Below are positions 22,572 to 36,334 of a stretch of 64,000 bases of DNA, in pieces. Position 1 is the first letter of the stretch. Every line of letters starts with the position of its first letter. The stretch is from Cristatella mucedo (Eukaryota > Bryozoa > Phylactolaemata > Cristatellidae), in the NCBI GenBank assembly GCA_009760855.2, contig WPIO01000074.1, positions 1,594,501-1,658,500 on the forward strand, given 5' to 3'. Position numbers and translations under genes: made by a program. The notes under the pieces were generated by a model. The model did no database searches. It was not told where the DNA came from and saw only the letters and a program-made list of their open reading frames with translations.

Positions 22572-22849
22572 GGAGAGAAAAGGCAGATAGACAGACAAGC
22601 CGAGGAAGGGAGAAAAGGTTGTACCCAGTAAACAACGATACAAGCATTACACAATAGTGGACTGGACGAAATATAAATCATGATTTTGAATGTATCGTCA
22701 TTTCTGGGAGCAGCAGCCAACTGATCGGCTTATTTTGCAGCTGAAGCGTGTAGGCAGCAGCCTGCTGGCTGAGCAGCAGGCAAGAGCTTAATGGGCTCCG
22801 TGTAAATAATGCCTTGCTGTACAGCAGGAGAACAATACAGTTAAGCTGA

Positions 22850-22985
22850 TTTATAAGCCTCGTGTATAAAGCACATGGTGAAAATTTAAGTCTATCACCA
22901 CCCTTTTCAGTAGTCAATAAAGGTTCGACCACTGCAAAAATCAAACCTAAACCCATGGTCGTGAAGAGACCTTATCCATTCCCGA
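22850..22985 (-). mobile_element. tRNA-derived SINE, family B, minus strand, diverged
   Basis: Order of CTATCACCACCCTTTTCAGT, AATAAAGGTTCGACCACTGC and AAACCCATGGTCGTGAAGAG matches the reverse complement of the family, including the CACGACC...GTGAAAAG region next to the B-box. Many substitutions. Confidence 0.5.
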
Positions 22986-23094
22986 ATTCCCCAGGGGCAA
23001 TGGCCAATAATCCGAGCAGTGAAAATTATCATCCAACGCAAACATGCCATCCATTGGTATCTCTTATGCCTTCATGAATAGAGTACTTTCCTCG

Positions 23095-23380
23095 TGTAAA
23101 ATAATTATAATAACATCGTTGCATAGTGCCTTCAGAGAACTGAAGCTCTCTCTGGGCACTTTACAGATGCTGCACGTACAGCATTACCAAATTTTTGGTG
23201 GTGACATCTGCAAGCAGCAGGCAGAGTGTAAGCATGTAGGTGTACATATAGCACAAATAAAAAGAGACCGGCCAAATTCTGTAATAAGCATTGTGATTTA
23301 AGCTTCTTTTTAAATTTCATGTCAAGGGACGTTGTGACGTATATGTGTGAGCCTATTTGGGCCTGCACGTAAGTGTTTTT
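23095..23380 (-). mobile_element. LINE 3' UTR remnant, minus strand
   Basis: AATAATTATAATAACATCGT tract, GTGCCTTCAGAGAACTGAAG, TCTGGGCACTTTACAGATGC and GTGATTTAAGCTTCTTTTTA (family: GTTTTTAAGTTCCTTTTAAA). The middle of the UTR is deleted or diverged. Confidence 0.65.
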
Positions 23381-23989
23381 GAGTGTGCATAGTCACTTAT
23401 GATAGCTTCACCAAGAGAATAACTCTTCTCATTCAGCATGAGGTACCGGCACCAAAATGAGAAGTAATCACAAATCTTTGTCACTGACCAGAAAGTTAAT
23501 TGCTAGCATGTCAATTGGGCTACGAGTAAAGCAGGAACCCGTATCACAATCTATCAAGACAGCATCAGAACCGGATCGTCCTTTAATTGCAGCAGCACTA
23601 ATCGAGAGGGTTCATAGGCTGGCAACTCGGACCAACAATCCAAACTGTTTTCTGAAGCCCAGGCCACATCCAACCGGGGCATCTAACTAAGGGTTATCGC
23701 TGCAGCCCTGGTTCTACATGATGCAGGTGGTTGTAGCACGTTGGGTATATATATTTTTTCACTTACGGCTACGGCTGCTGATGGAAGCAATCACTAGGAA
23801 GAAAAACAACCGTTAGCCGATTTAAAACGATGACATAGCAAAACAACAGCCTCATCAACGACCACTCCACAGCCAGTGGGCAATAAAGAATGCTCTGCTG
23901 CAAGGGCTCGAGCTGACAACGAGTGGATTGCGAGCTCATTGCCCCAGGCAGAGATCTATATCTTCATTGCGTGCATTTATCCTACCTAT
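23381..23989. other. Unrecognised sequence
   Basis: Nothing recognised beyond short motif-free frames. Confidence 0.4.
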
Positions 23990-24130
23990 TTATCACAGCG
24001 TTTCGTGGGTACCTATGATTCGACCTTAACGTGCTTATGCATGCTGACATTGTGCATGCTGCTGCTAACCATACTGGCATGCTGACCCTGTGCATGTCGA
24101 ACCTTACCATGTTATTCTGGTTTTTGTTTT
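23990..24130 (+). mobile_element. LINE 3' UTR remnant, plus strand
   Basis: CTTATGCATGCTGACATTGT, GCATGCTGCTGCTAACCATA and GCATGCTGACCCTGTGCATG are the sense version of the 3' UTR block seen inverted elsewhere (TGACATGCACAGGGTCAGCATGC). Only this internal segment is clear. Confidence 0.6.
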
Positions 24131-24520
24131 GACCATGCTACCACTATCCATTCGATCGTGCTTCCTTAGCAGCAAATACGAAGTGCCAAGAAAGAGATGG
24201 CGTTTTCTGAGGTTGCTGTATCAAATGTATTATTATTATTAGAAAAAATTTAGGCAATTAAAAGCAAGGCTAAGTCACTAGAGCAGTCAAAGAAGTAAAA
24301 ACCTTGAAAACACCAATACAGGACTAATGTAGAGGTTGTGTAAAAATCGGCTGGAGAAGAGAAAATGTCTTTGAGGATAATTCTCTTAGATATTTAGTTC
24401 CATTCCTTCTAATTCTGCCTTTCCCTCTCATTACATATCATCTCAGCGAGTTGCTAGTCTGCACATCATCAACTCTTTTGCACTCCCCCTGATTTTTTAT
24501 TCGTCTCCCTCTCCCTTGTG

Positions 24521-24895
<375 letters not shown>

Positions 24896-25002
24896 TCTCA
24901 TTTTCTCTCTCGTGATAGTTTTCTCGCCTCACTATCGTGCCCTTACATCGCCCAGGCCAATTGAACGTCCGGTGCAATTCCAGCAATTTCAGCCTGTCTG
25001 TC

Positions 25003-25058
25003 GGTCTCTCCCTCCCCCTCTCTCTCTCTCCCTCTCTCTCTCTCCCCCTCTCTCGCTC
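25003..25058. repeat. (CT)n/(CCCT)n short tract
   Basis: CTCCCTCCCCCTCTCTCTCT and similar, about 110 bp right of the long (CT)n tract. Confidence 0.9.
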
Positions 25059-25489
25059 TGCAGTGTGCCAATTTTCATCTCATTCATTACCCTGTAATTA
25101 CACAAACATGCATCACCCAAAGGCTCCCTAGGACACGGAAATGCCCTTGGCATTGTGATTTGGCAATGCCACGGTGCTTTATAGCATACTCGACCTAGTG
25201 CGGTTAAATTAGGAGCAGCATAATATCGAAATCACAGAATCGACAACGGTCATTGGAGTGCAACGATAATGTGCAGGGAAGTACCTACAAGAGCTTTACT
25301 GACCCACTTTTGCTACAGAAATTTGTTACAGCAATTATGATCGGGTGATTGGTGTTTGCATTAACGAATACGCGCCCGCTATCGTATTGGGCAGCAAATC
25401 ACATTCGTGCTAGCGCACGCGCGCCGCACACACACAAACACTCAAAAACAATTACGCACCCACATTCGCTAGGAGGAATGCTATCAGAT

Positions 25490-26130
25490 ATGGGTGCTTC
25501 GGGCGGGAGCCCGACCAGGCACGCTAGCACGTGCTACAGCCAATTTCACCAAGATAGCAGCCCGTTGCTCTAGCAACGTTGTCTGTGTTGGCCGCAGGGC
25601 CTCCCATCAAGGCTGTCACCCTTCAGGGCAACGGCGAGGCCATGACTTAATTGTCAGGCAAGCAGCTCTGAACGCTAGCGATCGCTGCTGGTTGCGTACG
25701 ATGGTCTTGGCTACATGCAGTCTGGCTACATGCACTCGGTGCAGCATCCCGCACTCAAAGGGGATCCGATGTCGGATCGCTGACGGCAGCAGCCTCCTTG
25801 CGACTGAATTGCACTTTCCGGCTCGCCGAGGTGACCAGCCGAACGTGGACCGGCTCCGGTACCGATTTCGGCAAAGTTTATTAGACAGACGCAGTTGGTG
25901 GGTAGGAAGCTGGTAAAACCCATACTAATGTGGGCTACTCTCACGGTGAAGTGAAGTAGTGCGTCGACGGTACCCGGAGCCTCTGCTCGAGGCTCAGCCT
26001 ACTGTCGTCACAATGTCTGGCGACCGGAAGATGCCATCGCTGGATGCAGTTACCCTGAGCGACAGCTCACGACCCATTCCCGGCGGCGAAGGCGACAACA
26101 ATTCGGCGTGATGATCACAGGTGTCGAGCA
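25490..26130. other. CpG-rich patch, possible regulatory region
   Basis: CpG density is clearly above the flanks from about 25490 to 26110. It contains the GTTGCT/AGCAAC inverted repeat at 25564-25577. A 140-codon plus-strand frame (25494-25916) has no recognisable motif and I treat it as chance frame in GC-rich DNA. Confidence 0.35.
25564..25577. promoter_or_regulatory. X-box-like inverted repeat
   Basis: GTTGCTCTAGCAAC: half-sites GTTGCT and AGCAAC separated by two bases. The RFX family consensus is GTNRCC, 0-3 bases, RGYAAC; this differs at one position of the left half. It sits in a CpG-rich patch. No gene start is assigned next to it. Confidence 0.3.
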
Positions 26131-28714
26131 CGATTACAGGGACTTGCTGGTCACGATGGGACCTTGAACCACAACACTGATACTTTTAATCGCTTTTACT
26201 TATATAAATAATATGCTGAGTCGCAGCTGTGTTCCGACTGGCTCGGTGCCTCCTCCCGCCCTACCGAGCCCCCACCTAGTCAACCGGTTTTAGGCATGAG
26301 GCTTGAGTTGCACCTTACCTTTCACGGGTGGATGCAAAGCGAAGGAACGCCCCGACCTTTGCCTCCCATCCCCCAGTCACGACGGCATTATCCCATCCAT
26401 GACCAAGCCTCGGCCGTAATTGAGGAAACAGACGAGGTTGGGGGGGGGCTAAGCCAGCTAATGCCTTTTGACCCGCTACCGACTGCTGACCTGAAGCTAG
26501 CTATGAGCTGGCATGTCGCGACCTGCGAGATGCTGATTGCTGCACCTGCTGGCTGAGTAACGGACGAATTGCACGCAAGCACAGCTGCTACATCTCGAAA
26601 GTTCGACTGGAAACGAGAAAGCGGCCATCATGCACTTATTTAATTGGTAGCATGGCACCACGTTGGCATACTCACGTGGCCTCAATGGAGCCTCGAGGGC
26701 ATGCTTTTGCTCAACCCGACATAGCCAGAAAAATTAGGTAAATGACATAGAAGGGCAGATGACAGCCGCTTGTCGACGGTGGGCAAGTGGCTGCCAGGCG
26801 TCTTAATGCTAACTGATTAAAAAGCCTACCAGCTCGGGGCATTCAAAATGTGGGCATTTTCGGCGAGCGATTTTTTTTTCAGGTGCCAACAGAATTAGGC
26901 AGACTGATTTCACTTTGAGTGTACAAAAATCCTGGCAACAGTAAACGGTGATCTGAATCAACAGCAAAAATTAGTTAACATTGGCAAGCCTGTACTGCTG
27001 CCGTCACCGACCTGTAGCTGGCAATACAGATTGCCTGTAGTTGGTATGGAACCCAAGCCCAGCTCGTGAAATGCAAGCAATCTTACGGTTTTCGGTAAAA
27101 AAAAAATAAGAAAATAGCACCAGATCATTTTTAGTGTTTCCTGAAGGAACCGAGTCCTATTCGGGTGCTATTTAACCTGCCACGAGGGAACATATAGGAG
27201 GTGTGTCAATGAAATTCATGGCATCAAAATAAGATCATGCCATGATAGGCATCTCAGATCAAAATAGGCATGAAAAGTCGCTCAAATATATTTATTGAGC
27301 CAGGCTTCAAACGCAGATAAGAAGATACTCAGGGTTTCTTGCCAATTGAGCTTCTGATTAGTAGCACTCAAAACACATAGAAACCAAATAGAAGGTTAAC
27401 TGTATGGCCGGGTAAGGATATCATCTTTGGATGATAATACAATTACACAAATAATGCAGATGGCGACTGGCAAAAGACACACGTTCAAGACTTTCAGTGC
27501 TTTACAAACCAAAGGCTAGACTGCCGTACGATTTCCATTTATAACCACTTCAGTACGATTGTCGAAAGCCAGGAAAGGGTTGCTTACGACATCACTCGAA
27601 ATGAGGCTAGCTGATGTAAGCAACACATTTTTCGGTCGATGTCATCGCACGTACTGCAAATACTTTTGTAATCACGGATGTGTACAGTAGAATATAAACA
27701 ACGGAAAGTAGAATTTTCTTACATGTTGCATTAGGGGGATGTATGGTATTTACAAGGCATCATGCCATGCGGAAAATTAAGCTTCGTAACAATCATAAGA
27801 TTGCACTTCTACAAGCTTTTCACTCGCACCTTTATTTAGCTAGGAATGTTCAACAAGTTAGAATACAAGTCTCATATGATGCAGAGATCGGTACATTTAT
27901 TATTTGTAAATTTTAAACTTCCTGTTAACATCCGGGTTAGACTTGGTTCGCAAAATTATTTTTTCTTGTATGGTGAGGTAATCAAAACGTCTATTGTAAT
28001 TTCTAACATATTTAGCCTTCGAAAGGTGCCCTTAACGTATATTAGATTGTCGAAATAATTTTTTACGTAATTAATTAACATTTTCCCATAGCGTGCGCTC
28101 AACACACAGGAAAACAAAAACACACATGGATGCATGGAAATTTGAGCAACACGATGTGTCATTTGATACGACCTTAACAACAATGTCAAAGAAGTGGAGA
28201 GTAAGCTTTACATATATAGCTCAAATAAACTAGCGGTCCAATCACTTAAGGACTTACAATTATCGGTATTAACGGTGAATCGTTTAGAAGCTTTTGCATT
28301 GTGAGGACCAACTGCATCAGAAGTCGGATTTTCAATGATGGATTGATAACAATTAAATTGCTCAGCAATTTCAGATAAGTTTATGTTTTTATATAGACAC
28401 TGCATGGAAAAACTCAAGAGTGCAATATCAGTCGTTGCATGCACATAGTCAAAATGAACAGGGAATTCAGTTTTCGCATGCAGTGTCAGCCTGCATGGTA
28501 ATGCAGAGAAAAACTTTCGAGGAAGCAGCTAATACAGCCAGCAATTGCCAGGTTCTACCTTCTTTTTCATGTCTTGAAGTCATGAGATGCGATGTAAGTT
28601 TCGAATGAGTTCAGCGCTTCTGCAGCCTGCAATCTAAAGGTATGGCCTCCAAGTTATTTGAAATTGCATGGAGGCAAATATAAACTGATCCCAAAAAACA
28701 ACTGGTACAATACT
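26131..28714. other. Unrecognised sequence
   Basis: No gene or repeat recognised over about 2.6 kb. AT-rich on the right, with only short frames. Confidence 0.4.
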
Positions 28715-28985
28715 TAGCTAGGTTAAGGAGTACGATTGTGGGCTTCTGATTATTAGGCTAGAACCAGACAATGAAGAGACACGTGAGTGTCAAATACCTG
28801 AAGTTGACGTGTTGCTTAATTGGTAGCTAGTGCAGGACGGCAACAATTGGTATGATTCGGTAAATCCGACACCCAAGAAAAACAGGCCTCCTGGCTGCAA
28901 GGTTTGAACCGTCAGTGAGCTCCTGATGGCACCGGCGTGTAGATGTGAAAGCTGGGAGCCACAGATGTCTTCTCTAGGTCTCAGT
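28715..28985 (-). mobile_element. L2/CR1-type LINE fragment, minus strand
   Basis: AATACCTGAAGTTGACGTGT, TTGGTAGCTAGTGCAGGACG and GCCTCCTGGCTGCAAGGTTT follow the same order as 7790-7920 (CTTGAATTCGATGTGTTGGT, GGGAGCCAGTGCAGTTCAGC, GCCTAGCCGCAGAGTTTGGC). The fragment covers the coding end downstream of reverse transcriptase, with no 3' UTR. Confidence 0.55.
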
Positions 28986-29360
28986 CCTGGGGATCAGCGT
29001 TAAGCTGATCACTCCTTTCACTTTTTCTCTGACTGACTGCTGCAGTAACAAGTGTCCTACATTTTTGAGCCTCAAATTTAAAAGCAAAACAGGTTAGCTC
29101 GATATCGAGCTCAGAGCCAGAATCAGAGCTCAAGCGCTGACGCTTCCTAAGCTGCTCTCATCACTCACACTGACTGTTTGTGAGGATGGGCGAATGGACG
29201 GACCCAATGCATGGCAACGGTAGCCATTAGGGGACCCTCGAGCTTTTTCTGCCCCTCTGTCCCCACAGTGCACACTTTCCATGCAGCCTGCACTATCCGT
29301 ACAGCACATACGGTCACAGGCAAGAGCTTGAACACACTGATACACACACGGACAGACACG
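28986..29360. other. Unrecognised sequence
   Basis: Nothing recognised. Confidence 0.4.
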
Positions 29361-29361
29361 C

Positions 29362-29392
<31 letters not shown>

Positions 29393-29441
29393 CACACTGA
29401 GAATGACACTTAACACGCACGCGCGCACTCACACACACACA
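29361..29441. repeat. (GACA)n and (CA)n microsatellites
   Basis: About seven GACA units at 29363-29391, then after a short gap (CA)n at 29427-29441. Confidence 0.9.
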
Positions 29442-30128
29442 AATACATGTGTAAGCCCGAATTGGTATGTGGTGCAAGCATTCTCTATGCACAGGAAACC
29501 GAAGCATATGCAGGTTTGTCACATGACCTGTCTCATTTCAGCAGCAGGTAGAATACTTAATTTCCGGTAGAAAAGCCTACTATAGACAGCCAAGGAGATG
29601 AGGGCAAGATGAAAATCCTGCACACATCTAGCACCTATTGGGGTCTAAAATAATCACGGTGAAAATCGCATACTGCTTGTCAGCAGCTTTCCTTATTCTC
29701 TAGCAGATCCTGAGAGCAATTTAGAGTCTCCAAGCAGCAAAATGTTCAAAACCAATCGACATGCTCACACATTATAAAAACTAAAACAAAATATATACGA
29801 TTGGGACGACATCTGAGTATGAATAGGTGGGACTTCTATTCTATGTGTCACTCTGGATCACGAGAAGTGTTTGACAAGTGTTTTCAATCGAACAACAGCA
29901 TTCCAAGCAGCACCATGTGGAACATGCACATCTGGCAGCTACTTCAACATTCTGCAGACAAACCTGTGATGACCACCTTCGTTTACACTGTTTACTTAAA
30001 ATTACACTCAAGATGCAGCACTACAACGAATTAAAGGCTCCGAGAAAAGATCGATCAACAATACCTGGCTAAAAGTGAGATTAGAACACACCACGACTGC
30101 ATTAGCCTTACTGATACCTTAACAAAGG
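29442..30128. other. Unrecognised sequence
   Basis: Nothing recognised. Confidence 0.4.
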
Positions 30129-30149
30129 CACACATACAAACACAAACAG

Positions 30150-30183
<34 letters not shown>
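30129..30183. repeat. (CA)n microsatellite
   Basis: CA units with a few AAAC and GACA interruptions. Confidence 0.9.
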
Positions 30184-30184
<1 letters not shown>

Positions 30185-31280
30185 AAAAACATATGCACGT
30201 CCGCACACGTATGTTGTGCCAGCATAGTTAGGTTACAAGCAAGCAGCAAGGCTGACTATGTAGTGAATCCTGTCAGATGACAAAGTACTAAAAACTTTCA
30301 GTGCTAGGGCATCTGATATTACTTGCAGTTTTACTTTCCAATCGCACTTAGAGTTTCAGCCTTGTATCTGAATTTTCAAATGAATAAGATACAGTGCCTA
30401 TTTACTGCACGAGTATTGGCATGCTGCCTGCGCGAAGAATGACTCTGACTTGACGAATAGGAATAACATGTCAGTTCCTTCCGGAAGGGCATCAAAAGAG
30501 AGCCATGAGAACGATAATCACCAGCTACACCCAGTGTCACCGGTGCACATCTCAATCTGACCATAGCAGATCAGGATCCGGTGAGCCAGCACTTTACCAG
30601 CCGGACGATCCGAGCGACTATTGTCAAGCATGAACTGGCCGCGATGGCACCGGGCAGCCCCAGCACTCTTCGATGGCCACACAAAAGTGCAGCCTAGTGC
30701 TGCATGAAAACAAGTGTAGTGGCCAGCATATGCATCCTGGGAGGGCGGCAGGGTGGGGTTCGAGAAGCTGGCAAAGCAGCAAGCTGCAGTTTAACAAGGA
30801 CGAGGAATTAGCTTAAGCCGCCCGTTAGAATATCAGCTCGATGTCACTCGGAATATTGATGGACATTAATATTCTTTTTTTTGCTGCAGGCGTATGAAAG
30901 AGCCATCCTTAATGCTGCCTGAATCAGTGAAATCTCAGGCACATGGAAGCGGCCATGAAAGACTCTGCAGCATCGATTAAGCTTCTAAATGCCATAGAAG
31001 TTCCTAAAGTATGATTTTGCTCCCATATCGATTACTGACTTGGCTTTCAGGGTGCGCATTCACGTGCTGAAAGCAAAGTAAGTGATCATGCATGTGCAAT
31101 AAACTAGAGTAGATATGCTGGCAGCTGTAATTTAAACCATGGGCACATTGGAACGTCTTTGATTCTTTGGAATCTCCCAAAGGGGTAGTCTTGATACTAG
31201 TTTATTTGCTGAGGTACAATCATGCCTCAGCTAGACACACCATTAGCTGACTAGCTGTCAAATTGGATTTTGAGCTCAGG
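30184..31280. other. Unrecognised sequence
   Basis: No gene or repeat recognised up to the start of duplication I copy 2. Confidence 0.4.
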
Positions 31281-32552
31281 CTGTGCACATGCAGTTTGCA
31301 ATAATGCCAACCTCACTACATTTAATCCATGCATTTTTTATTTGGCAGTACCTAGTCGGTTCTTTGCTTTTGTGTCACCTTCATATGCACACAGGTCTAT
31401 ACAAAAGCAGTGACCAAAAGACGAATCTCCCTCGACCCTCAATATGTTTTACGACAAGTCTCGAGGCTAGGCTAGTAATACTAGTCCGAAGCATTCAGTG
31501 GCAATTTTAGACGAAGTAGTAGCAGCAAAATTAAATTGGGGAGGTTAAAAATAAGAAGCTTAAAAGCCTCGGCTTGTGGTGAGTAGCACTAGCAACCGTA
31601 GACATGCAAACACCAGTAGCTGAGCACAATCCACCGCAGTACTATCTGTGAGCACTGACAGCGACGTAGCAGGCAATCCTCGCTCGTGCAGCGGGGTCGC
31701 ATGCGCGTAGGTCTTTCAGTCGTAACCATCTAACGGAGATTTGCCTTTTGGACTATCGCATACGAACAAACAGGCTTGCCCGCACCGACGCATAAGCTTG
31801 GACAAGCGCCCGTGCTAGCATGCTCGTACAAATGCGAATGTGTGCCTGTCCACGAGCGTGTGTACGCTCACGTGCCCTCAGGAGCACATGCAGGCACGGG
31901 TTTGGGCATGCCAAGTAGCCATGGGTATCTCTAGCTCACAAAGTTTCGTGCGGACAAACGGTCTCCCACTTCAGAAGTGTGCTAACAGTCTCAATAACCG
32001 TGAGTTTAGTTTCTAATAACATTGCACACTAAACAATGTCCAATTACCTCATAGCTACTGCATGCTGGGATCCAGGGGGCGTCACAGCACATCAGCAAGC
32101 CTCAGTGAAGTTGGGCATCAGAATGAGCGGCAAAAATTTAAACATCAAGCAAGCAGTGGAAAACGATAGCTCTTTGCAGCGCTTGACACCTTAGATTTAC
32201 ATTGTGAAGACTTCTCTGTGGCGAAGACCGATGGTTTCACGTGACCACAACCCAGTGTTTCAGGTACAGGTTACCTTGGACTTTGCGATGCTGCAGGCTG
32301 AGCGATTGGCCACTGTCACGAAAACTTAGCACACATACTACAAAGTGCATACAAATTTAGCCGTCAAGATATTGAATTTATTTTATTCACAACGGCCATT
32401 TATGCACGGAGGTGCTGGAGGTGGCGACCGTCATAAGCAAGTGTCTCGAAAGAGTTTGAGTTATCATATGTTGCATATCATTTACGTAATTCTTATCGTT
32501 ATCATCTAACAGAGTATAGCACTTCTGGCACTCGGCCAACAAAGGAACGCTC

Positions 32553-32593
32553 GCGCACATACACATACACATACACATACGCATACATACACA

Positions 32594-32640
<47 letters not shown>

Positions 32641-32670
32641 ACACACACACACAGACACACACACACACAA
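32553..32670. repeat. (CA)n microsatellite in duplication I copy 2
   Basis: Paralogue of 18279-18434, but starting with CATACA units and shorter. Confidence 0.95.
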
Positions 32671-33135
32671 ATGCTCACACAACCGAGGGCAGACGTGCCT
32701 AGCATGCAAAGCACACTAGGCTGTGAGCAGGCTGACACATACAGGCGGACATGCATGCCCATCCACGAGCACGTACGGGCACATGTGCTTGCGTACCCGG
32801 ATTCAGGCTCCCGACTGCCCATGCACGAGTATGGGCACCCCAGCATTCACGAAGGCACCAGCTCAGGCAAGCGCTTACGAGAGCACCATAGCTTAGACAG
32901 GAGCAATCGCAGAGCACGCAGCTCGGCTTGTGTGGCACCTTTAGGCTTGAGGCCGAAGCCGCCTGTCATACATAACCTTGGCTCTGCAGGCTTATGTGTG
33001 GAATAAGTCATGGCTACATACAGTCCGTGTAAGGCGGTGGCTAAAGGTTATTGCACGTGCTCATAGGTGCTCAAAACTATTTTTTATCTTTGCTAACAGC
33101 TAACTTGAGGCAGAATTCCATTCTCTGTTAACGAA

Positions 33136-34257
33136 CTGCCAACCAGCGACCAATATCCGAAATTGCTGAGGAGGGTTGACAGTCGCGAAAAGCTGGAAAA
33201 TTGGAAAAGCCTTCTTATCGTCGGGCTCCTCCCACGTCGTTGCTGAGGCAGCGAGTAACCAATTTCGGTATAGCATGTGTCTGCTGACGTGTTCTGCGAC
33301 TCGCGGCTTCCGAGCGAGCCTCTGGAGGAAAGCGGTTACCCCAGGTGACACCCCCCCAGCTGCTGCTCAAGCAGGACAGCTCAGCCGACGCCGGTGACCA
33401 CGAAGCACAGCTCTAGAGCAACATGTCAGGCCTCAAGATAATTTTAAGCACTTGCTTGTCACAATAAGAGCTTGAATTTCACATCTTACTACATCTTTAT
33501 TGGATCGCAAATAAAATATCGGATCCAAACTGTCTCCAAGCTCGGCTGGCGCGGTCCAGCTCCCGCTGCTCGCGCGAGGTCGCCGGGCGTTTATGCACAC
33601 CTGACCTCGAGCAGACAGGATGTGACAAGTAGGGACTTCCTAGTCTGCTTGAGCCTCAAAGCCCTCCCCCCCCCAGCGCCTGAGGTAGCCAGCAGTCACG
33701 GCTATAAGCTGCGCCATATGTGCCATAAGCTGTACCGGAGATAGTGACAACCGTCAGGTAACCCTAGCTACTGGCTGGCTATAGCTCTTTAGCTAGCCTC
33801 GACTTGCAGCAACAGGTATTTACCAACACACTGAGCACTGCTGACTGATATACTGCGAGCAACAAACTCTCGCAACTTTTGCTCTCAATAGCCAAACTGG
33901 TTCCACGGTAAATCCGGCTTTAACAGCTGCCTTCCTTAGAAACCAACGACGATGGCGGGCATGTGTGCCTGAGCAGCTGTTGGCTAAAGGCTTGAAAACT
34001 GGCCGGCTATCATCAGGACAGTGATTTGCCTTTGATTTATAAAAGATGAATATACATAAATCCTATTAATTTTTTTGGAGCTCTGAGAGCAACTAAAGTC
34101 TATTCGGGTGCTTTGCACGTGCTGCTGGGCCTAAGCCCAAAAATCTTGGACGTAGAGATGCGATTACATTCAGGCTGAGCTAAGCCGGGCCACCAGCAGT
34201 GTTTCCGGTCGGGAAGAGTTGTTTTGTGTGTGACCCAGATCAGCAGCAGCAGGAGCA
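33136..34257 (+). repeat. Near-identical block, paired with 18880-19997
   Basis: See 18880-19997. The match stops sharply after CAGCAGCAGCAGGAGC at both right ends. Confidence 0.85.
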
Positions 34258-36334
34258 TGCGGGCTTGACGGATGTCTATGAGGGACGCCCACAAGCTATG
34301 GTACAGCACCTAACAAAAGATAAGACGTGTATGAAAAAGTAGTCTCTCGACGATGCAGCTGATTTGCTATGGTAGCAGGAGGTTCGTAACTGCAGCATCG
34401 CAGCCTGGCACAGATTAGACGACAGCCTCATCAAGATTTACATTATTGTATATATTTCTAGGAATGAAAATGTACGTTAGGCGACAGCCTCATCAAGATT
34501 TACATTATTGTTTATATGTCTAGGAATGAAAGTTTACGATAGCTCTGTCTATAACTATGCTGAGATCTCATGATAGAAAAGCACAAGGCATAGGTTTCAG
34601 GTCTCAAGCGTCCAGTTCAAACTAGTTTCTGCACTAACGTCACTTGCTCAGCTAACTTTGCTAGTGATACTCATTTTAAGAGTGGACACAGGCCGACCTG
34701 GTGAGTTAAAACTCCTGACGGCAGTAATAACAAGCTTTCCACTACACATTGTCGTTGCGTACGTGCACTGTCTAAACAGGTTGAACGAAATACGTTGCAC
34801 TGTCTAAACATGCTCACAGGCAAGTATATACTACACATGAACACAGACGCATACAGGCACAAGGACACCCGTTTGGTCAACAAAATCAAGCATGCAAATA
34901 CACAGAATGAGCTGGATTTTCCATAAAACAGCCGTACTTCTGCAGCTGGTGGAACACTTGGTTTACATAGAATCGCCTACCATAGCCGGCCACAGAGTGA
35001 GGCGAATGAGGTTTATGCTCACGTGAAAAAGGATATTTTCCTGCGGCAATGGCCTGAATAACTGCTGTGTAACTCCGGTTATTGCTTGCCGGCCACCTGG
35101 GTATAGCCTTAGCATCTCGTAACAGCAACTTTGCAACTCCAAGCGGCAGGACTTCCAAAAGTGGTAAGATGCGCACACACGTCGTTGACACTAAGACGAG
35201 AAACAAAGGTTTTATACCAGCCTCCGTTATTGATGATTTTTCATTACTTTTTAAACCGACTCACATTCTACACAGGTAGTGCGTGGCACATGTTTGCATC
35301 AATGTGACTGCAAGCATAGCTGCGTGCACAATCTGGATTGTGTGAGAAACTGGAAACTAATTCAAACTTCAGTTGATGCACCTGCTAAAGTGATTAGCTT
35401 CAAAAGGAAGCAGCTCTCACAAAATTAATGGACTGCAACCCAATATCAATCCATGCCTGATGCATGCCCTCGCTAGGTAGATGTAGTCTCGCTGGACCAC
35501 TGTTTAGTTGGCGCATTTTGTCGGCATTCAATAGCAAGACCCGTAAGCACTAGTTAGCATAAGCAGTTTGGACAGATTCAGATTCAATGTCCAATTTATT
35601 GAAAGCCTAATTTCAACTAGCCAGATCATTTTGACAGCGTCCTTTCAGCTGGCCAGACTCTGGCAGCAGTAAATGGCCATTCAAATATTGATTGGTCGCC
35701 TACACGATAAGCTTATAAAATCCCCAGACACTGCATAGAAATAAACACACGGTTCTCAAGTAACAAAATTGTCCAACAGTTATGATAATCATTCTCCATG
35801 AAGCTAAGTTGCGCTACTACCTCCTTGTTGCAACAGGGACAGAGGTGGTGCTTTAAATTCTCACAACTGCTACAAGTGGCCTCTAGCTAAACCGTCATCC
35901 ACTTACTTTCAAATAATTGTCCTATTTGCTCAGCTTATCATGAGTCGCGGTTGGAAGGGAAGGGAGTTTTTTGAGAAGATGTAAAGAAGGTCAATGCATT
36001 TCACTATGGTAAGTAGTCCAGTGACCACTAACAACCGTACACACCGGTAGCTGTGCACAAGCTACTCATCACTGCGACCACACCCACCGCACGTGGGCAG
36101 AGATGCCAATACTAAGATTTAACAGTGCTCTCTATTTACATTTCCATTTTTGTAGCTCCATCTTGACGAAGAAGCTGCATGGACTTCGAGGACAAACAAT
36201 GAGCAGAGTAGTAGTTGACAGTGTTGCAATTGCAGATCACTGCCGAGAACCTACCTTAACGTGCCCCACGCCACCACTTAGCTACCGACACGTACACAAT
36301 GGTAGACACAGAATCAGGTCTACGCACTCATGCA
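34258..36334. other. Sequence unique to duplication I copy 2
   Basis: About 2 kb without counterpart in copy 1. It includes a 62-bp tandem repeat at 34419-34542. No gene recognised. Confidence 0.45.
34419..34542. repeat. 62-bp tandem duplication, two units
   Basis: Units 34419-34480 and 34481-34542 share CGACAGCCTCATCAAGATTT, ACATTATTGT and TCTAGGAATGAAA with only a few differences. Confidence 0.85.

Noticed and set aside
25494-25916. 140-codon plus-strand ORF in CpG-rich DNA
   Set aside because: No motif, no splice context, composition typical of chance frames in GC-rich sequence.
29361-29396. CRISPR-like short repeat array
   Set aside because: Continuous GACA tandem repeat without spacers; nothing in the window resembles a CRISPR array, and the DNA is eukaryotic.
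32387-32846. Cys-Val repeat frames on the minus strand
   Set aside because: Translation of the (CA)n tract; likewise at 13123-13524, 18203-18500, 29130-29570 and 30055-30249.
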